Assembly (NCBI GenBank): GCA_016702305.1
Contig: JADJEH010000001.1
Location: forward strand, 124,001-188,000
DNA from: a bacterium
GTDB taxonomy: Bacteria; Electryoneota; RPQS01
Direction of reading: 5' to 3'
Length of the DNA: 64,000 nt
Positions 8,442 through 17,294 of the stretch are shown here, piece after piece. The first letter of the stretch is position 1, and every line of letters starts with the position of its first letter. Below the pieces are notes generated by a model. That model did not search any database and was not told the origin of the DNA. It saw only the letters and a program-made list of their open reading frames with translations. The translations under genes and the position numbers were made by a program.

Positions 8442-10505
8442 ATGAATCCGCTAATCCTTGGTTTCCCCGCCCGCCCGCTGCGAATTCAGCACAATGGCCC
8501 CCGCACGGCCGTCCTGCCACTCGCCAGCCTCATCTTCATTTTGATGTGCTCGCCGCTGCTCGCCGACACCACGCAGGTTGATCCTGTTGACCTGTCGGCC
8601 CTGTCGTTGGAAGAGCTGATGAACATCGAGATTACCTCCGTTTCCAAAAAAGCCGAACCCATATCGAGTGCCGCCGCCGCCGTATTCGTGCTCACCGCCG
8701 ACGACATCCAGCGCTCCGGTTTCAACAGCATTCCCGAATTGCTGCGACTCGTCCCTGGACTTCAGGTCGCTAAAATTGACCTCAGCGACTGGGCCATCTC
8801 GGCCCGCGGCTACGCCGGACAGTTTGCCAGCAAGCTATTGGTCATGGTGGACGGTCGCAGCGTCTATTCACCCTGCTTTTCCGGTGTCTTCTGGGATCAG
8901 CTTAGCATGCCGCTCGAAGACATCGCGCGCATCGAGGTCATCCGAGGCCCCGGTGCCACCATGGGAGCCAATGCCGTAAACGGTGTCATCAACATCATTA
9001 CCAAGGACGCCCGGCAAACGCAGGGAGGCGTCGTCAACGCCGCTGCCGGCAATAACGAAAAAATCTCCGGTAGCGCCCGCTACGGAGGTAAGCTCAGCGA
9101 CCGCACATTCTACCGAGCATACCTCAGCGGCTTTGATCGCTCGCAGGACGGTGAAGCCACTCTTACGGGCCGCGATGACTATTGGAACGACCTGCGCATC
9201 GGCCTTCGCTTGGACCATGACTTCTCGCCCCGCACCCAATTGTTGCTCGAGGGCAACTGGTACGACCTGAATACCCGGCACGAAGTCAACGCGCCCGAAC
9301 TCACCGCACCGTACTACTCCTACCCCGAAATGGACGCGTACTACCGCGGAGTGTATTCCATTGCCCGCCTGAAACGGCAACTCAGTCCAACTTCCGACGC
9401 CACGCTGCAAGCCTATATGGACGTAACCGACGGCAAAACGCTCTTCTATACCGAAGAGCGCAGCACGATAGACGTTGAGTTCAAGCACAGCCTGCAACCG
9501 TTGCCGCGCAACACCTTCGTATGGGGACTTGGGTATCGTAATAGCCAGGACTTTCTGCCCGGCCTCACGGACCCCGAGCGTTTCACGCTCGAACTCTTCA
9601 ATGCCTTTGGACAGAATGAATGGAATGTCATTCCGGGCCGACTTCGCCTGATCGCAGGCTCCAAGTTCGAGCACAACACCTATACGAAGTGGGAAATACA
9701 GCCCAGCGTGCGTACTGTTTGGAGCCCCCACACAAACCACACGATCTGGGCCTCAGCTTCCCGCGCCGTCCGAACTCCGTCCCGCGGTGAACGTTCGGCC
9801 TCGATCGGACTGGTCACCATTCCACCCATGTCCGCGCTGAACCCGTCGCCGCTCCCCATTCTGAGCGCCGTAACGGGCAGCGATGATTTTACGTCCGAAA
9901 AATTGAACGCCTATGAAATTGGCTGGCGCTCACACCTGAACAGGATCACCAACGCTTCGGTAGACGTTTTCTACAACGACTACGCCGACTTCCGCTCAGC
10001 CACCTATGGCGCACCCATCCCGATGCTGACCGAACCGGTGCCGTACATGCTGCTGCCCGTCGTCCTGAACAATGCCAGTGAAAACAGCAGCTATGGTTGT
10101 GAAACTGCGGCGGAATTCCGACTCGACAGATTTTGGCGGCTCATCGCGTCCTACAGCTACCTGCATCAGCAGGAAGGCGCAAGTCAACAGCAGACTGCCC
10201 TCGGCACCGAATTCATCTACCCCAAGCATCAGGCCGTGCTGCGAAACTCCTTTGACATCGGTCGTCACGTGCGGCTCGACGCCGACGCACGATATGTCAG
10301 CAAGCTCACAAACTCCGAAATCGGCGAATATTACACCGCCGACGTTCGCATCGGATATCTACCCGTCGAGTCCGTCGAGGTCTTCCTCGTTGGCCAGAAT
10401 CTGTTCGAAGAATACCATCAGGAGTTTGGGACGCCGATCGCCTTTCAGTCGCTGCCCGCGCAGATTGAGCGCACCGTCTACATCGGAACACGCTGGAACT
10501 TCTAA
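8442..10505 (+). CDS. TonB-dependent receptor with plug domain, linked to a YfiR/kinase signalling operon
   Basis: About 687 residues. After a signal region (VLPLASLIFILMCSPLLA) comes SLEELMNIEITSVSKK, a segment common to a receptor subfamily often found beside DUF4154 genes. The plug domain follows (SIPELLRLVPGLQVAKI, VMVDGRSVYSPCFSGVFWD, IARIEVIRGPGATMGANAVN, GVINIITK), then a 22-strand-type barrel ending RTVYIGTRWNF, an aromatic C-terminus suited to outer-membrane insertion. No carboxypeptidase-regulatory domain and no obvious N-terminal signalling extension. The next gene (YfiR-like) starts 33 bases downstream and the kinases follow with overlap, so the receptor is probably co-transcribed with them. 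ATG 8442 is chosen over GTG 8430. Ligand unknown. Confidence 0.85.
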   Translation: MNPLILGFPARPLRIQHNGPRTAVLPLASLIFILMCSPLLADTTQVDPVDLSALSLEELMNIEITSVSKKAEPISSAAAAVFVLTADDIQRSGFNSIPELLRLVPGLQVAKIDLSDWAISARGYAGQFASKLLVMVDGRSVYSPCFSGVFWDQLSMPLEDIARIEVIRGPGATMGANAVNGVINIITKDARQTQGGVVNAAAGNNEKISGSARYGGKLSDRTFYRAYLSGFDRSQDGEATLTGRDDYWNDLRIGLRLDHDFSPRTQLLLEGNWYDLNTRHEVNAPELTAPYYSYPEMDAYYRGVYSIARLKRQLSPTSDATLQAYMDVTDGKTLFYTEERSTIDVEFKHSLQPLPRNTFVWGLGYRNSQDFLPGLTDPERFTLELFNAFGQNEWNVIPGRLRLIAGSKFEHNTYTKWEIQPSVRTVWSPHTNHTIWASASRAVRTPSRGERSASIGLVTIPPMSALNPSPLPILSAVTGSDDFTSEKLNAYEIGWRSHLNRITNASVDVFYNDYADFRSATYGAPIPMLTEPVPYMLLPVVLNNASENSSYGCETAAEFRLDRFWRLIASYSYLHQQEGASQQQTALGTEFIYPKHQAVLRNSFDIGRHVRLDADARYVSKLTNSEIGEYYTADVRIGYLPVESVEVFLVGQNLFEEYHQEFGTPIAFQSLPAQIERTVYIGTRWNF

Positions 10506-10538
10506 ACCCTTCAGACGGAATCTCGTTTCGAATCTAAC

Positions 10539-11126
10539 GTGACGACTGCAATCTCACATAGCCGCGCGCACACGACCTTGCGGCTAACAATGCCCATAAC
10601 GGCGCTCTGGCTGGCGCTGCTCTGGCTCGCGCCCGCGCGCGCCGCCGACGACGGACCGACCGAGTACCAGATCAAAGCCGCGTTCCTGTTCAACTTCGCC
10701 AACTTCACGACCTGGCCGGATAGCACGTTTTACGACGGCACAGCGCCGTTCGTGATCGCCATTCTCGGTGACGACCCGTTTAACGGCGCGCTCGATCCGG
10801 TCCAAGGAAAAGTCATCACCAGCGGACGCACCATCCGCATCGAACGGGCCCAAACGCTCGCCGATCTCACCCGCTATCACATGCTGTTCGTATGCGAATC
10901 TGAACGCAACTCGCTTTCTGAAATCATCGCCGCCCAGCAAGGCCGCGCCGTCCTCACGCTAAGCGATGACAAAGGAGCATGTGACCACGGAGCCATGATC
11001 GGCTTCTTCAACGAGAATAACAAGATTCGCTTTAACGTCAATCTGAGAGCCGTCGAGGCATCCCTCCTGCGCGTGGACCCGCGCGTCCTGAAACTGGGAC
11101 GCATCATTGCCGGAGGCGATCAATGA
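10539..11126 (+). CDS. YfiR family (DUF4154) periplasmic protein
   Basis: 195 residues: signal peptide (core ITALWLALLWLAPARA) and a single DUF4154 domain, recognisable from YQIKAAFLFNFANFTTWP, FVIAILGDDPF, ALDPVQGKVITSGRTIRIER, MLFVCESERNSLSEI and FNVNLRAVEASLLRVDPRVLKL. In Pseudomonas, YfiR is the periplasmic repressor of the diguanylate cyclase YfiN; other members sit beside TonB receptors and CHASE8 sensors. Here it lies between such a receptor and a CHASE8-like kinase, whose ATG overlaps this stop codon (ATGA at 11123-11126), indicating translational coupling. Inference: it relays or modulates a periplasmic signal to the kinase. The start could instead be the internal ATG at 10590, but that version lacks positive residues before the hydrophobic core. 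Confidence 0.85.
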   Translation: MTTAISHSRAHTTLRLTMPITALWLALLWLAPARAADDGPTEYQIKAAFLFNFANFTTWPDSTFYDGTAPFVIAILGDDPFNGALDPVQGKVITSGRTIRIERAQTLADLTRYHMLFVCESERNSLSEIIAAQQGRAVLTLSDDKGACDHGAMIGFFNENNKIRFNVNLRAVEASLLRVDPRVLKLGRIIAGGDQ

Positions 11127-13103
11127 CCTCCGCTGTCCCGCGCAAGAAACCGATAAAGAACCTTCGCCGCTGGCTCATCAACATGTCGATCCAGCGCAAG
11201 ATCACGCTGATCATCGTCGCCGTCACGCTGATTGCCGTCGCCTTGACCACTGCGTCCTTTATGGTCTATGATAACATAGTCGCCAAAAAGCAGCTCGCCG
11301 TACGCATGACGACCTTGGCGGACATGATCGGTGACAACTGCCTGGCCGCGTTGACGTTTATGGACCCCGATGACGCGGAACGCACGCTCAAATCGCTGGA
11401 CGCTGACGCCAATATCGAAGAAGCTGCCGTCTGGGACGCGCAAAACAACCTGTTCGCGCTCTATCAGCGCAACAAAGGCGCGCGCGTGCCGATACTTGGC
11501 CTCGACGGCCACTACTTCACCAAAACCCATCTGACCGTCACCCGTACGCTGCAATTCAGCGGCGGAAACGTCGGCCGCATCATGATTCGCTCGAATCTCC
11601 AGCATCTGGTCTCGCGCCAACGTCAGTATAGTGCCATCGCCTTCCTACTCGCCATGCTGTCACTCGGTATCGCCACGCTACTCGCGGCAAAGTACCAGCG
11701 AATCATCTCGAACCCGATTGTCTCGCTTGCCGAAGTCGCGCGCGGTGTTACAGAAAGCCGCGACTATTCCGTGCGCGCGCATCGTCTCGGCAATGATGAA
11801 GTGGGACTCCTCATCGAGTCTTTCAACAACATGCTGTCCGAAATCCAGCGCCGCGATAGCGACCTGCTCCCGCGCGCAGGTCGCCCTCCAGGAACGCGCC
11901 GTTGAACTCCAACTCGAACTGACTGAACGGCAGCGCGCCGAACAGGAAGCCGCCCGCATGCAGGCCTTCCTGCAAAATGTTATTGATTCGATGCCCTCCG
12001 TGCTCGTGTCCGTGGACACTCGATATCGCGTAACCCAATGGAATCTCCGCGCCGAACAGGTCACGGGCGTCAGCCGCGAAGCCGCACTCGGGCAGAACGT
12101 CTCCAATGTGTTCCCCGATCTGTGATGAGTCCTGCAATTCCATTGAGAGTGCCATCGCCACACGCCAGCCGCAGAAGCGCGAACGCGTCCCCATGCCCCT
12201 TGGCGACGACGGTCGCGTGGTGGACGTCACGATCTATCCGCTCGTCACCACCAGCGTGCAAGGCGTCGTGCTCCGCGTGGACGACATCACCGACCGCGTG
12301 CGCATGGAAGAACTGATGACGCAGACCGAGAAAATGATGTCAGTCGGAGGCCTGGCCGCCGGCATGGCGCACGAAATTAATAACCCGCTTGGCATTATAC
12401 TGCAAAGCGCGCAGAACATCAAACGCCGCACATCGGGTGACGTCGCCAAGAACCACGAAGTAGCCCGCCGAGTGAACATCAGCCTCGATGTGCTCGCTCA
12501 ATATATGGAAGAGCGCGGCATCTTCGAGTTCCTGAAAGATATTGACGACGCCGGCAAACGCGCCGCCGCGATCGTGAGCAATATGCTCAACTTCAGTCGC
12601 CGAACCGAATCGGAACGATCGAGTGCGAAGATCGAAGACCTGCTCGATACGTCGGTTCAACTCGCCGCAAATGACTACGATCTCAAAAGAAATACGATTT
12701 CCGAACAATCGAAATCGTCCGCGACTACGGCGATGGTGTCCCGCCCGTGCCATGCATTGTCACCAAACTCGAGCAGGTGTTCCTGAACCTGCTCAAGAAT
12801 GCCGCCCACGCGCTCGCCGAATTCCACGCCGGAGATCGGCCGCGCATCACCTTGCGCACGAGATTGCAGAAGAACAACGTCCGCATCGAAATTGAAGACA
12901 ACGGACCGGGTATTCCTGAAGACGTGCGACGCCGCGTATTCGAGCCTTTCTTCACAACGAAAGAAGTCGGTACCGGCACGGGCCTCGGCCTGTCCGTTTC
13001 ATTCTTCATCGTAGCCGACAACCACGGCGGTACAATCGAAGTCGAGTCCGAACCCGCTCAGGGTGCACGTTTCATCATAACGCTACCATTGAACCAAGCA
13101 TGA
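11123..13103 (+). pseudogene. CHASE8-HAMP-PAS sensor histidine kinase, broken by three frameshifts
   Basis: Reading the three frames in turn restores one kinase of about 660 residues. Frame starting 11123: membrane helix, a periplasmic CHASE8-like domain (TTLADMIGDNCLAALTFMD), second helix, and HAMP (SNPIVSLAEVARGV). At about 11870 an extra C (CTGCTCCCGCG) moves the reading frame to a coiled coil and PAS segment (ALQERAVELQLELTERQRAE, VIDSMPSVLVSVDTRYRV). At about 12120 an extra T moves it again to the HisKA box (GGLAAGMAHEINNPLG). In the A-run at about 12684-12688 one base is missing, and the next frame holds the ATPase domain (LEQVFLNLLKNAAHAL, DNGPGIPED, GTGTGLGLSV). Residues restored across each break fit the family well. 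Whether this is true decay or local sequence error cannot be decided here. It overlaps the YfiR gene by ATGA. Confidence 0.8.
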
Positions 13104-13131
13104 TCATCCACAGTGCGGAGTGTTACGCAGC

Positions 13132-15206
13132 ATGAGCGAACTGCAAATCCCTTACGGCGGCGCACAACCTCAGAGAATCCTGACTATTGACGACGAACCT
13201 GGTGTTCGTCGCTCGCTCCGAGCCTATCTGGAAGACAGCGGCTTCGACGTGATTGAAGCCGGCAACGGCCGCGAAGGCATCGAAAAGATCCGCTCGGCCG
13301 CGCCCGACCTCGTGCTCTGCGATCTGCGCATGCCCGAAGTGGACGGCCTCGATGTTGTCCGGTTCGTCGGTGAAAATCTGCCGGAACTGCCAATCATTAT
13401 CGTCTCCGGCACCGGAGTCATCGGAGACGCCGTCGAAGCCGTGCGCATGGGCGCCTGGGACTATGTGCTGAAACCTGTCGAAGACATGGCCGCCTTTGAG
13501 CACATCATCGTCCGGTCACTCGAACGCGCCGCTCTGCGCCGCGAAAACAGGCAATACAAAGAACACCTGATTGACGAAGTCCGCCGCCAGACAGCGGAAA
13601 TCCGCGACCAAGCCGAACAGCTTGAGAGCATCAACTCCGCGCTCCGTAACGAAATCGCCGAACGTCAACGCGCTGAATTCAGTATTGCTGAGAGTGAACG
13701 CCGCTACCGCGAACTCGTCGAGAATTTGCAGGAAGGCCTCTGCACCGTCAACCCAAAGACGGAATTCACCTACTGCAACCCGGCCATGGGCCGGATATTC
13801 GAAATGCCGGCTGCCGAACTCGTGGGCCGCAGCGTCTACGACTTTCTCACCGAAGAAGGTCGCACACGCATGAAACAGCAGACGCGGGAACGCTCGCAAG
13901 GCCGTCACGGTCACTATGAACTTGAGATTGACACGCCCTCCGGTAATATCAAACATGTCATCGTGCGCTCACGTCCGCTGTACGACACCAATGGCGACTA
14001 TTGCGGCGCCACGGCCATCGCCCAGGACATCACCGAGCAGAAAAAGCTCGAAAGTCATCTGCGACATGCTCAAAAGATGGAGACGGTCGGCACCTTGGCA
14101 GGAGGAATCGCTCACGACTTCAATAACATCCTGACGCCGATCCTCGGCTTCGCCGGAAATGGCCGTCGCCGATTGGGACGACAAGGTCAGTCGCCGAGAA
14201 CATCGAGCAAATTGTCACTGCCGCACTCCGCGCTCGTGATCTTGTCAAACAGATTCTCGTCTTCAGCCGCCAGACTGAAAGCACGCGCGAACCAACCGAA
14301 ATTCACCTGATTGTACGCGAAGCTGTTAAGCTGCTGCAGTCCACGCTCCCCGCCAACATTGAAGTGATCGAAGACGTGGACAAAAGCTCAGGACTCGTGA
14401 TGGCCGATGCGACTCAAATCCACCAGCTCGTCATGAACCTCTGCACCAACGCCTACCACGCCATGGAGGATCACGGGGGAGAGCTCGAAGTCAGTTTGCA
14501 GCGCTGCGAAGTGGACCGCGACTTCGCGGAAGCCTATCCCAGCCTGAAACCCGGACCACATCTGCGGCTGACCGTCAGCGACACCGGCTGCGGCATGACG
14601 CGTGATCTGCTCGAGAAAGTATTTGAACCCTTCTTCACGACCAAGGGTGTGGGCAAGGGTACAGGTCTCGGCCTGTCGCTGGTTCATGGCATCGTCGCCG
14701 AACACTCCGGTCAGGTCACGGTGTATAGTGAGCCCGGCATCGGCACGACATTCCACATCTACTTGCCACAATTCACCGGCGGTGTTGCCTCGGTCGAAGA
14801 AACGTCTACCGCGCTGACCGGCGGGGCCGAACGCATCCTGTTTGTGGATGACGAAGCGCCAATCGTCAGAATGGCCGAAAAGGCCCTTCGCAAGATGGGC
14901 TACCACATCGTCACCTCTACCAGTAGCCCAGCAGCACTCGAATTGCTTGAATCCGATCCCACGGCATTTGATCTGCTCATCACAGACCTCAATATGCCAC
15001 AGCTTAACGGACTCGCGCTGATCGAACGCGCTCAGGAAATCCGGCCTGATCTTCCCATCATCCTGGCCAGCGGTTTCAGCGAAAGAGTCACGCACGAGAA
15101 TTGCGCCAAATATGGTATCCGCGAGTTCTTGATGAAACCGGTCATCGCCAAGGACCTGTCTTCCGCCATCCGCCGCGTCCTGGATTCTGAACCAAAACTC
15201 AGCTAA
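13132..15206 (+). pseudogene. Hybrid REC-PAS-histidine kinase-REC regulator, broken by two nearby frameshifts
   Basis: The first part (13132 to about 14155) encodes a receiver domain (ILTIDDEPGVRRSLRAYLED, LVLCDLRMPEVDGLD, DYVLKP), a coiled coil, a PAS domain (ELVENLQEGLCTVNPKTEF) and the HisKA box (GTLAGGIAHDFNNILTPIL). An extra G in GCCGGAAATGG (about 14155) and an extra C in AGTCGCCGAG (about 14195) each shift the frame. The intervening frame reads MAVADWDDKVS, and the third frame reads on through IVTAALRARDLVKQIL to the ATPase domain (MNLCTNAYHAM, FEPFFTTKGVGKGTGLGLSL) and a second receiver (ERILFVDDEAPIV, LLITDLNMPQLNGL). Total restored length about 690 residues. It lies 28 bases after the CHASE8 kinase and probably forms a phosphorelay with it. 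A GTG at 13120 is an alternative start. Confidence 0.8.
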
Positions 15207-15274
15207 CTGCACCGACACACACAGCCTCACTGAGCACAGTACCGTATCCCCGGCAGGGCCACGGTCTTCCCAAC

Positions 15275-15312
15275 GAGAAAAGGTAAGTAGATGATTCTAC
15301 TTACCTTTTCTC
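15275..15312. terminator. Bidirectional terminator of the tRNA-Glu gene and the kinase operon
   Basis: A near-perfect 16-bp stem (GAGAAAAGGTAAGTAG with its complement, 15275-15290 and 15297-15312) directly follows the tRNA CCA on the minus strand and gives CCTTTTCTC on both strands. Confidence 0.85.
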
Positions 15313-15313
15313 A

Positions 15314-15389
15314 TGGTAGCGCGTACGGGATTCGAACCCGTGTTACCGGCGTGAGAGGCCAGCGTCCTAGACCCCTAGACGAACGCGCC
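15314..15389 (-). tRNA. tRNA-Glu (anticodon CTC)
   Basis: 76 nucleotides on the minus strand including an encoded CCA end (15316-15314). The acceptor stem GGCGCGT/ACGCGCT closes with a G-U first pair; the anticodon arm CTGGC-CTCTCAC-GCCGG carries the anticodon CTC, read as glutamate; the T arm ACGGG-TTCGAAT-CCCGT is canonical. It has its own promoter upstream and a terminator immediately downstream, so it is transcribed alone. Confidence 0.95.
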
Positions 15390-15402
15390 GAAGGGAATCG
15401 CA

Positions 15403-15431
15403 AATATAAGATTTTACCAGCTATAAGTCAA
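15403..15431 (-). promoter_or_regulatory. Promoter of the tRNA-Glu gene
   Basis: Minus strand TTGACT (15431-15426), 17 bases, TATATT (15408-15403). Its end lies 13 bases before the mature tRNA 5' end. Confidence 0.8.
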
Positions 15432-15504
15432 GGCTGGGGTTTTGAATGCCCGCAGTCACGACCATATTGCGTCTTGCTGGCCGCCACCCGGCTATTTAGT
15501 TGAT

Positions 15505-15533
15505 TTGCTCAACTGGGGCGATTTGTTTAGATT
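15505..15533 (+). promoter_or_regulatory. Promoter of the phosphate-uptake pair
   Basis: TTGCTC (15505-15510), 17 bases, TAGATT (15528-15533). The -10 hexamer is the same as in the three promoters at 39127, 41195 and 43234. Leader about 83 bases. No obvious Pho-box direct repeats were seen. Confidence 0.6.
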
Positions 15534-15622
15534 GTGTGAGCAAACCCACCACCAAGCCCCGCGCCCAGCGGCAACGAACCGGTTAACCCACCCACGGCAA
15601 CCGCCAATTCCGGACTAAACAC

Positions 15623-16222
15623 ATGAGATTGGACAGAATCCTGCAAGCGCTGCTCCCCCACGATGAGCAGTTTTTCGCCTTGTTCGAAGAATCCGCGCAC
15701 AACATCGTGCTGGCCTCCGAAACCCTGCTTCGCCTGCCCGGAGCCACCCCCGAAGAGCGCATTGACATTGTCGCCCGCATCAAGAGTCTTGAACACATGG
15801 GCGACTCTGTTACTCACCGCATCTTCTCGGAACTGAACGGCACGTTCGTTACGCCGATTGACCCCGAGGACATCCACGTGCTCGCCTCATCGCTCGATGA
15901 CATCCTCGACAACATGGACGGCGGGGCTGGCAGGTTCGTCCTCTATAAGGTCAAGGTCTGTCCGCCCGAGATGCTGAAGCTCATCGAGTGCCTGAACGCG
16001 TCCGTCGTCGAACTCGAACGCGGCGTGCACCTCCTGCGGCGCATGAATAATCCAACCGAACTGCGCTCGGTCATTGAACGCGTCAATAACCTCTTCGAAC
16101 AGGTCAGCGACCCCATCGAGGTCATCAAGCTCAAGGAGATCTTCGTGGCCTTCGAAACGGCCACCGACCGCTGCGAAGACGCCGCCAACGTGCTCGAGAC
16201 CATCCTGATTAAACACGCGTGA
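15623..16222 (+). CDS. DUF47 family PhoU-like accessory protein of PiT transporter
   Basis: 199 residues, all-helical, with family segments LLPHDEQFFALFEESAHNIV, IKSLEHMGDSVTHRIFSELN, TFVTPIDPEDIHVLASSLDD and EIFVAFETATDRCEDAANVL. DUF47 proteins resemble PhoU and are nearly always encoded just before a PiT phosphate permease, whose activity they are thought to tune in the cytoplasm. The permease ATG follows 10 bases after this stop, so the two form an operon from the promoter at 15505-15533. Length is normal for the family (200-220 residues). Confidence 0.92.
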   Translation: MRLDRILQALLPHDEQFFALFEESAHNIVLASETLLRLPGATPEERIDIVARIKSLEHMGDSVTHRIFSELNGTFVTPIDPEDIHVLASSLDDILDNMDGGAGRFVLYKVKVCPPEMLKLIECLNASVVELERGVHLLRRMNNPTELRSVIERVNNLFEQVSDPIEVIKLKEIFVAFETATDRCEDAANVLETILIKHA

Positions 16223-16232
16223 TGGTGAAATC

Positions 16233-17219
16233 ATGACGATGCTCGTCATCACCATTATTCTCGTCGCGCTGGTCTTCGACTTCCTGAACGGATTCCACGA
16301 CTCCGCGAATTCCATCGCGACCATCGTGTCAACGCGCGTCCTCACGCCCCGCAAAGCGGTACTGTGGGCGGCCTTCTTCAACCTCGTCGCCGCCTTCTTC
16401 TTTGATGTCCACGTCGCGAAGACCATTGGCAAGGGTCTGGTCGAACTCGCCGCCATCAATGAATACGTGATTCTCTCCGGTTTGCTCGGCGCCATTACGT
16501 GGAACTTGATTACCTGGTACTACGGCATTCCCTCAAGCTCGTCTCACGCGCTGATGGGTGGCTATGCAGGCGCCGCCATCGCCCACGCCGGATTCGATTC
16601 GATTATCTACTCGGGCTGGACTAAAACAGTCGTTTTCATCGCCGTCGCCCCGCTCATGGGCATGGTCATGGGGTTCTTGCTCATGGCGGTGGTCATGTGG
16701 CTCTTCCACAAACGGCGCGGCTCCAACGTTAATCGCGGATTCCGACGCATGCAGCTCGTCTCAGCCGCGGCCTACAGCATCGGACACGGCACCAACGACG
16801 CCCAGAAAACCATGGGCGTGATCACCGGGCTGCTGGTCACCGCCGGCGTGCTGTCGAGCTTTGAAGTCCCCTACTGGGTGATTCTCATGTCGCACTTCGC
16901 CATCGCCCTCGGCACGCTCTTCGGCGGCTGGCGCATTGTGAAGACGATGGGTACGAAAATCACCAAGCTGAAACCCTCCGGCGGCTTCTGTGCCGAAACG
17001 GCCGGTGCGATCACATTGCTCGTGACCGCCTTCTCAGGCATCGCCGTCAGCACCACGCACACGATCAGTGGTGCCATCATGGGTGTCGGCGCCACCCGCC
17101 GCGCGTCGGCTGTCCGCTGGGGACTCGCGGGCAACATCGTTATCGCCTGGATCTTGACCATCCCCGCCTCCGCTCTCGTCGGTGCGGTCGTCTCATTCAT
17201 TATCGCGTTGTTCGTGTAA
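16233..17219 (+). CDS. pit: Inorganic phosphate transporter, PiT family
   Basis: 328 residues, about 10 membrane segments, with the duplicated PiT signature: FDFLNGFHDSANSIATIVST near the N-terminus and AAYSIGHGTNDAQKTMGVI in the middle, plus GIPSSSSHALMGGYAG and VSTTHTISGAIMGVGA, the two inverted half-motifs of the family. It imports phosphate by cation symport at the inner membrane with low affinity. It is translationally close to the DUF47 gene upstream. The C-terminus is short, as in bacterial single-domain PiT proteins. A bidirectional terminator follows at 17244. Confidence 0.93.
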   Translation: MTMLVITIILVALVFDFLNGFHDSANSIATIVSTRVLTPRKAVLWAAFFNLVAAFFFDVHVAKTIGKGLVELAAINEYVILSGLLGAITWNLITWYYGIPSSSSHALMGGYAGAAIAHAGFDSIIYSGWTKTVVFIAVAPLMGMVMGFLLMAVVMWLFHKRRGSNVNRGFRRMQLVSAAAYSIGHGTNDAQKTMGVITGLLVTAGVLSSFEVPYWVILMSHFAIALGTLFGGWRIVKTMGTKITKLKPSGGFCAETAGAITLLVTAFSGIAVSTTHTISGAIMGVGATRRASAVRWGLAGNIVIAWILTIPASALVGAVVSFIIALFV

Positions 17220-17243
17220 CGCGCGGGACACATACCTGGAAAC

Positions 17244-17274
17244 GCAAGAGCCGGTCAACCGGACCGGCTCTTGC
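17244..17274. terminator. Bidirectional terminator between pit and the pyrophosphatase gene
   Basis: A 12-bp perfect stem (GCAAGAGCCGGT and complement) with a seven-base loop in the 75-base gap between two convergent genes. T-tracts are weak on both sides. Confidence 0.7.
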
Positions 17275-17294
17275 TGTATTCAAACTGGCGCTGG

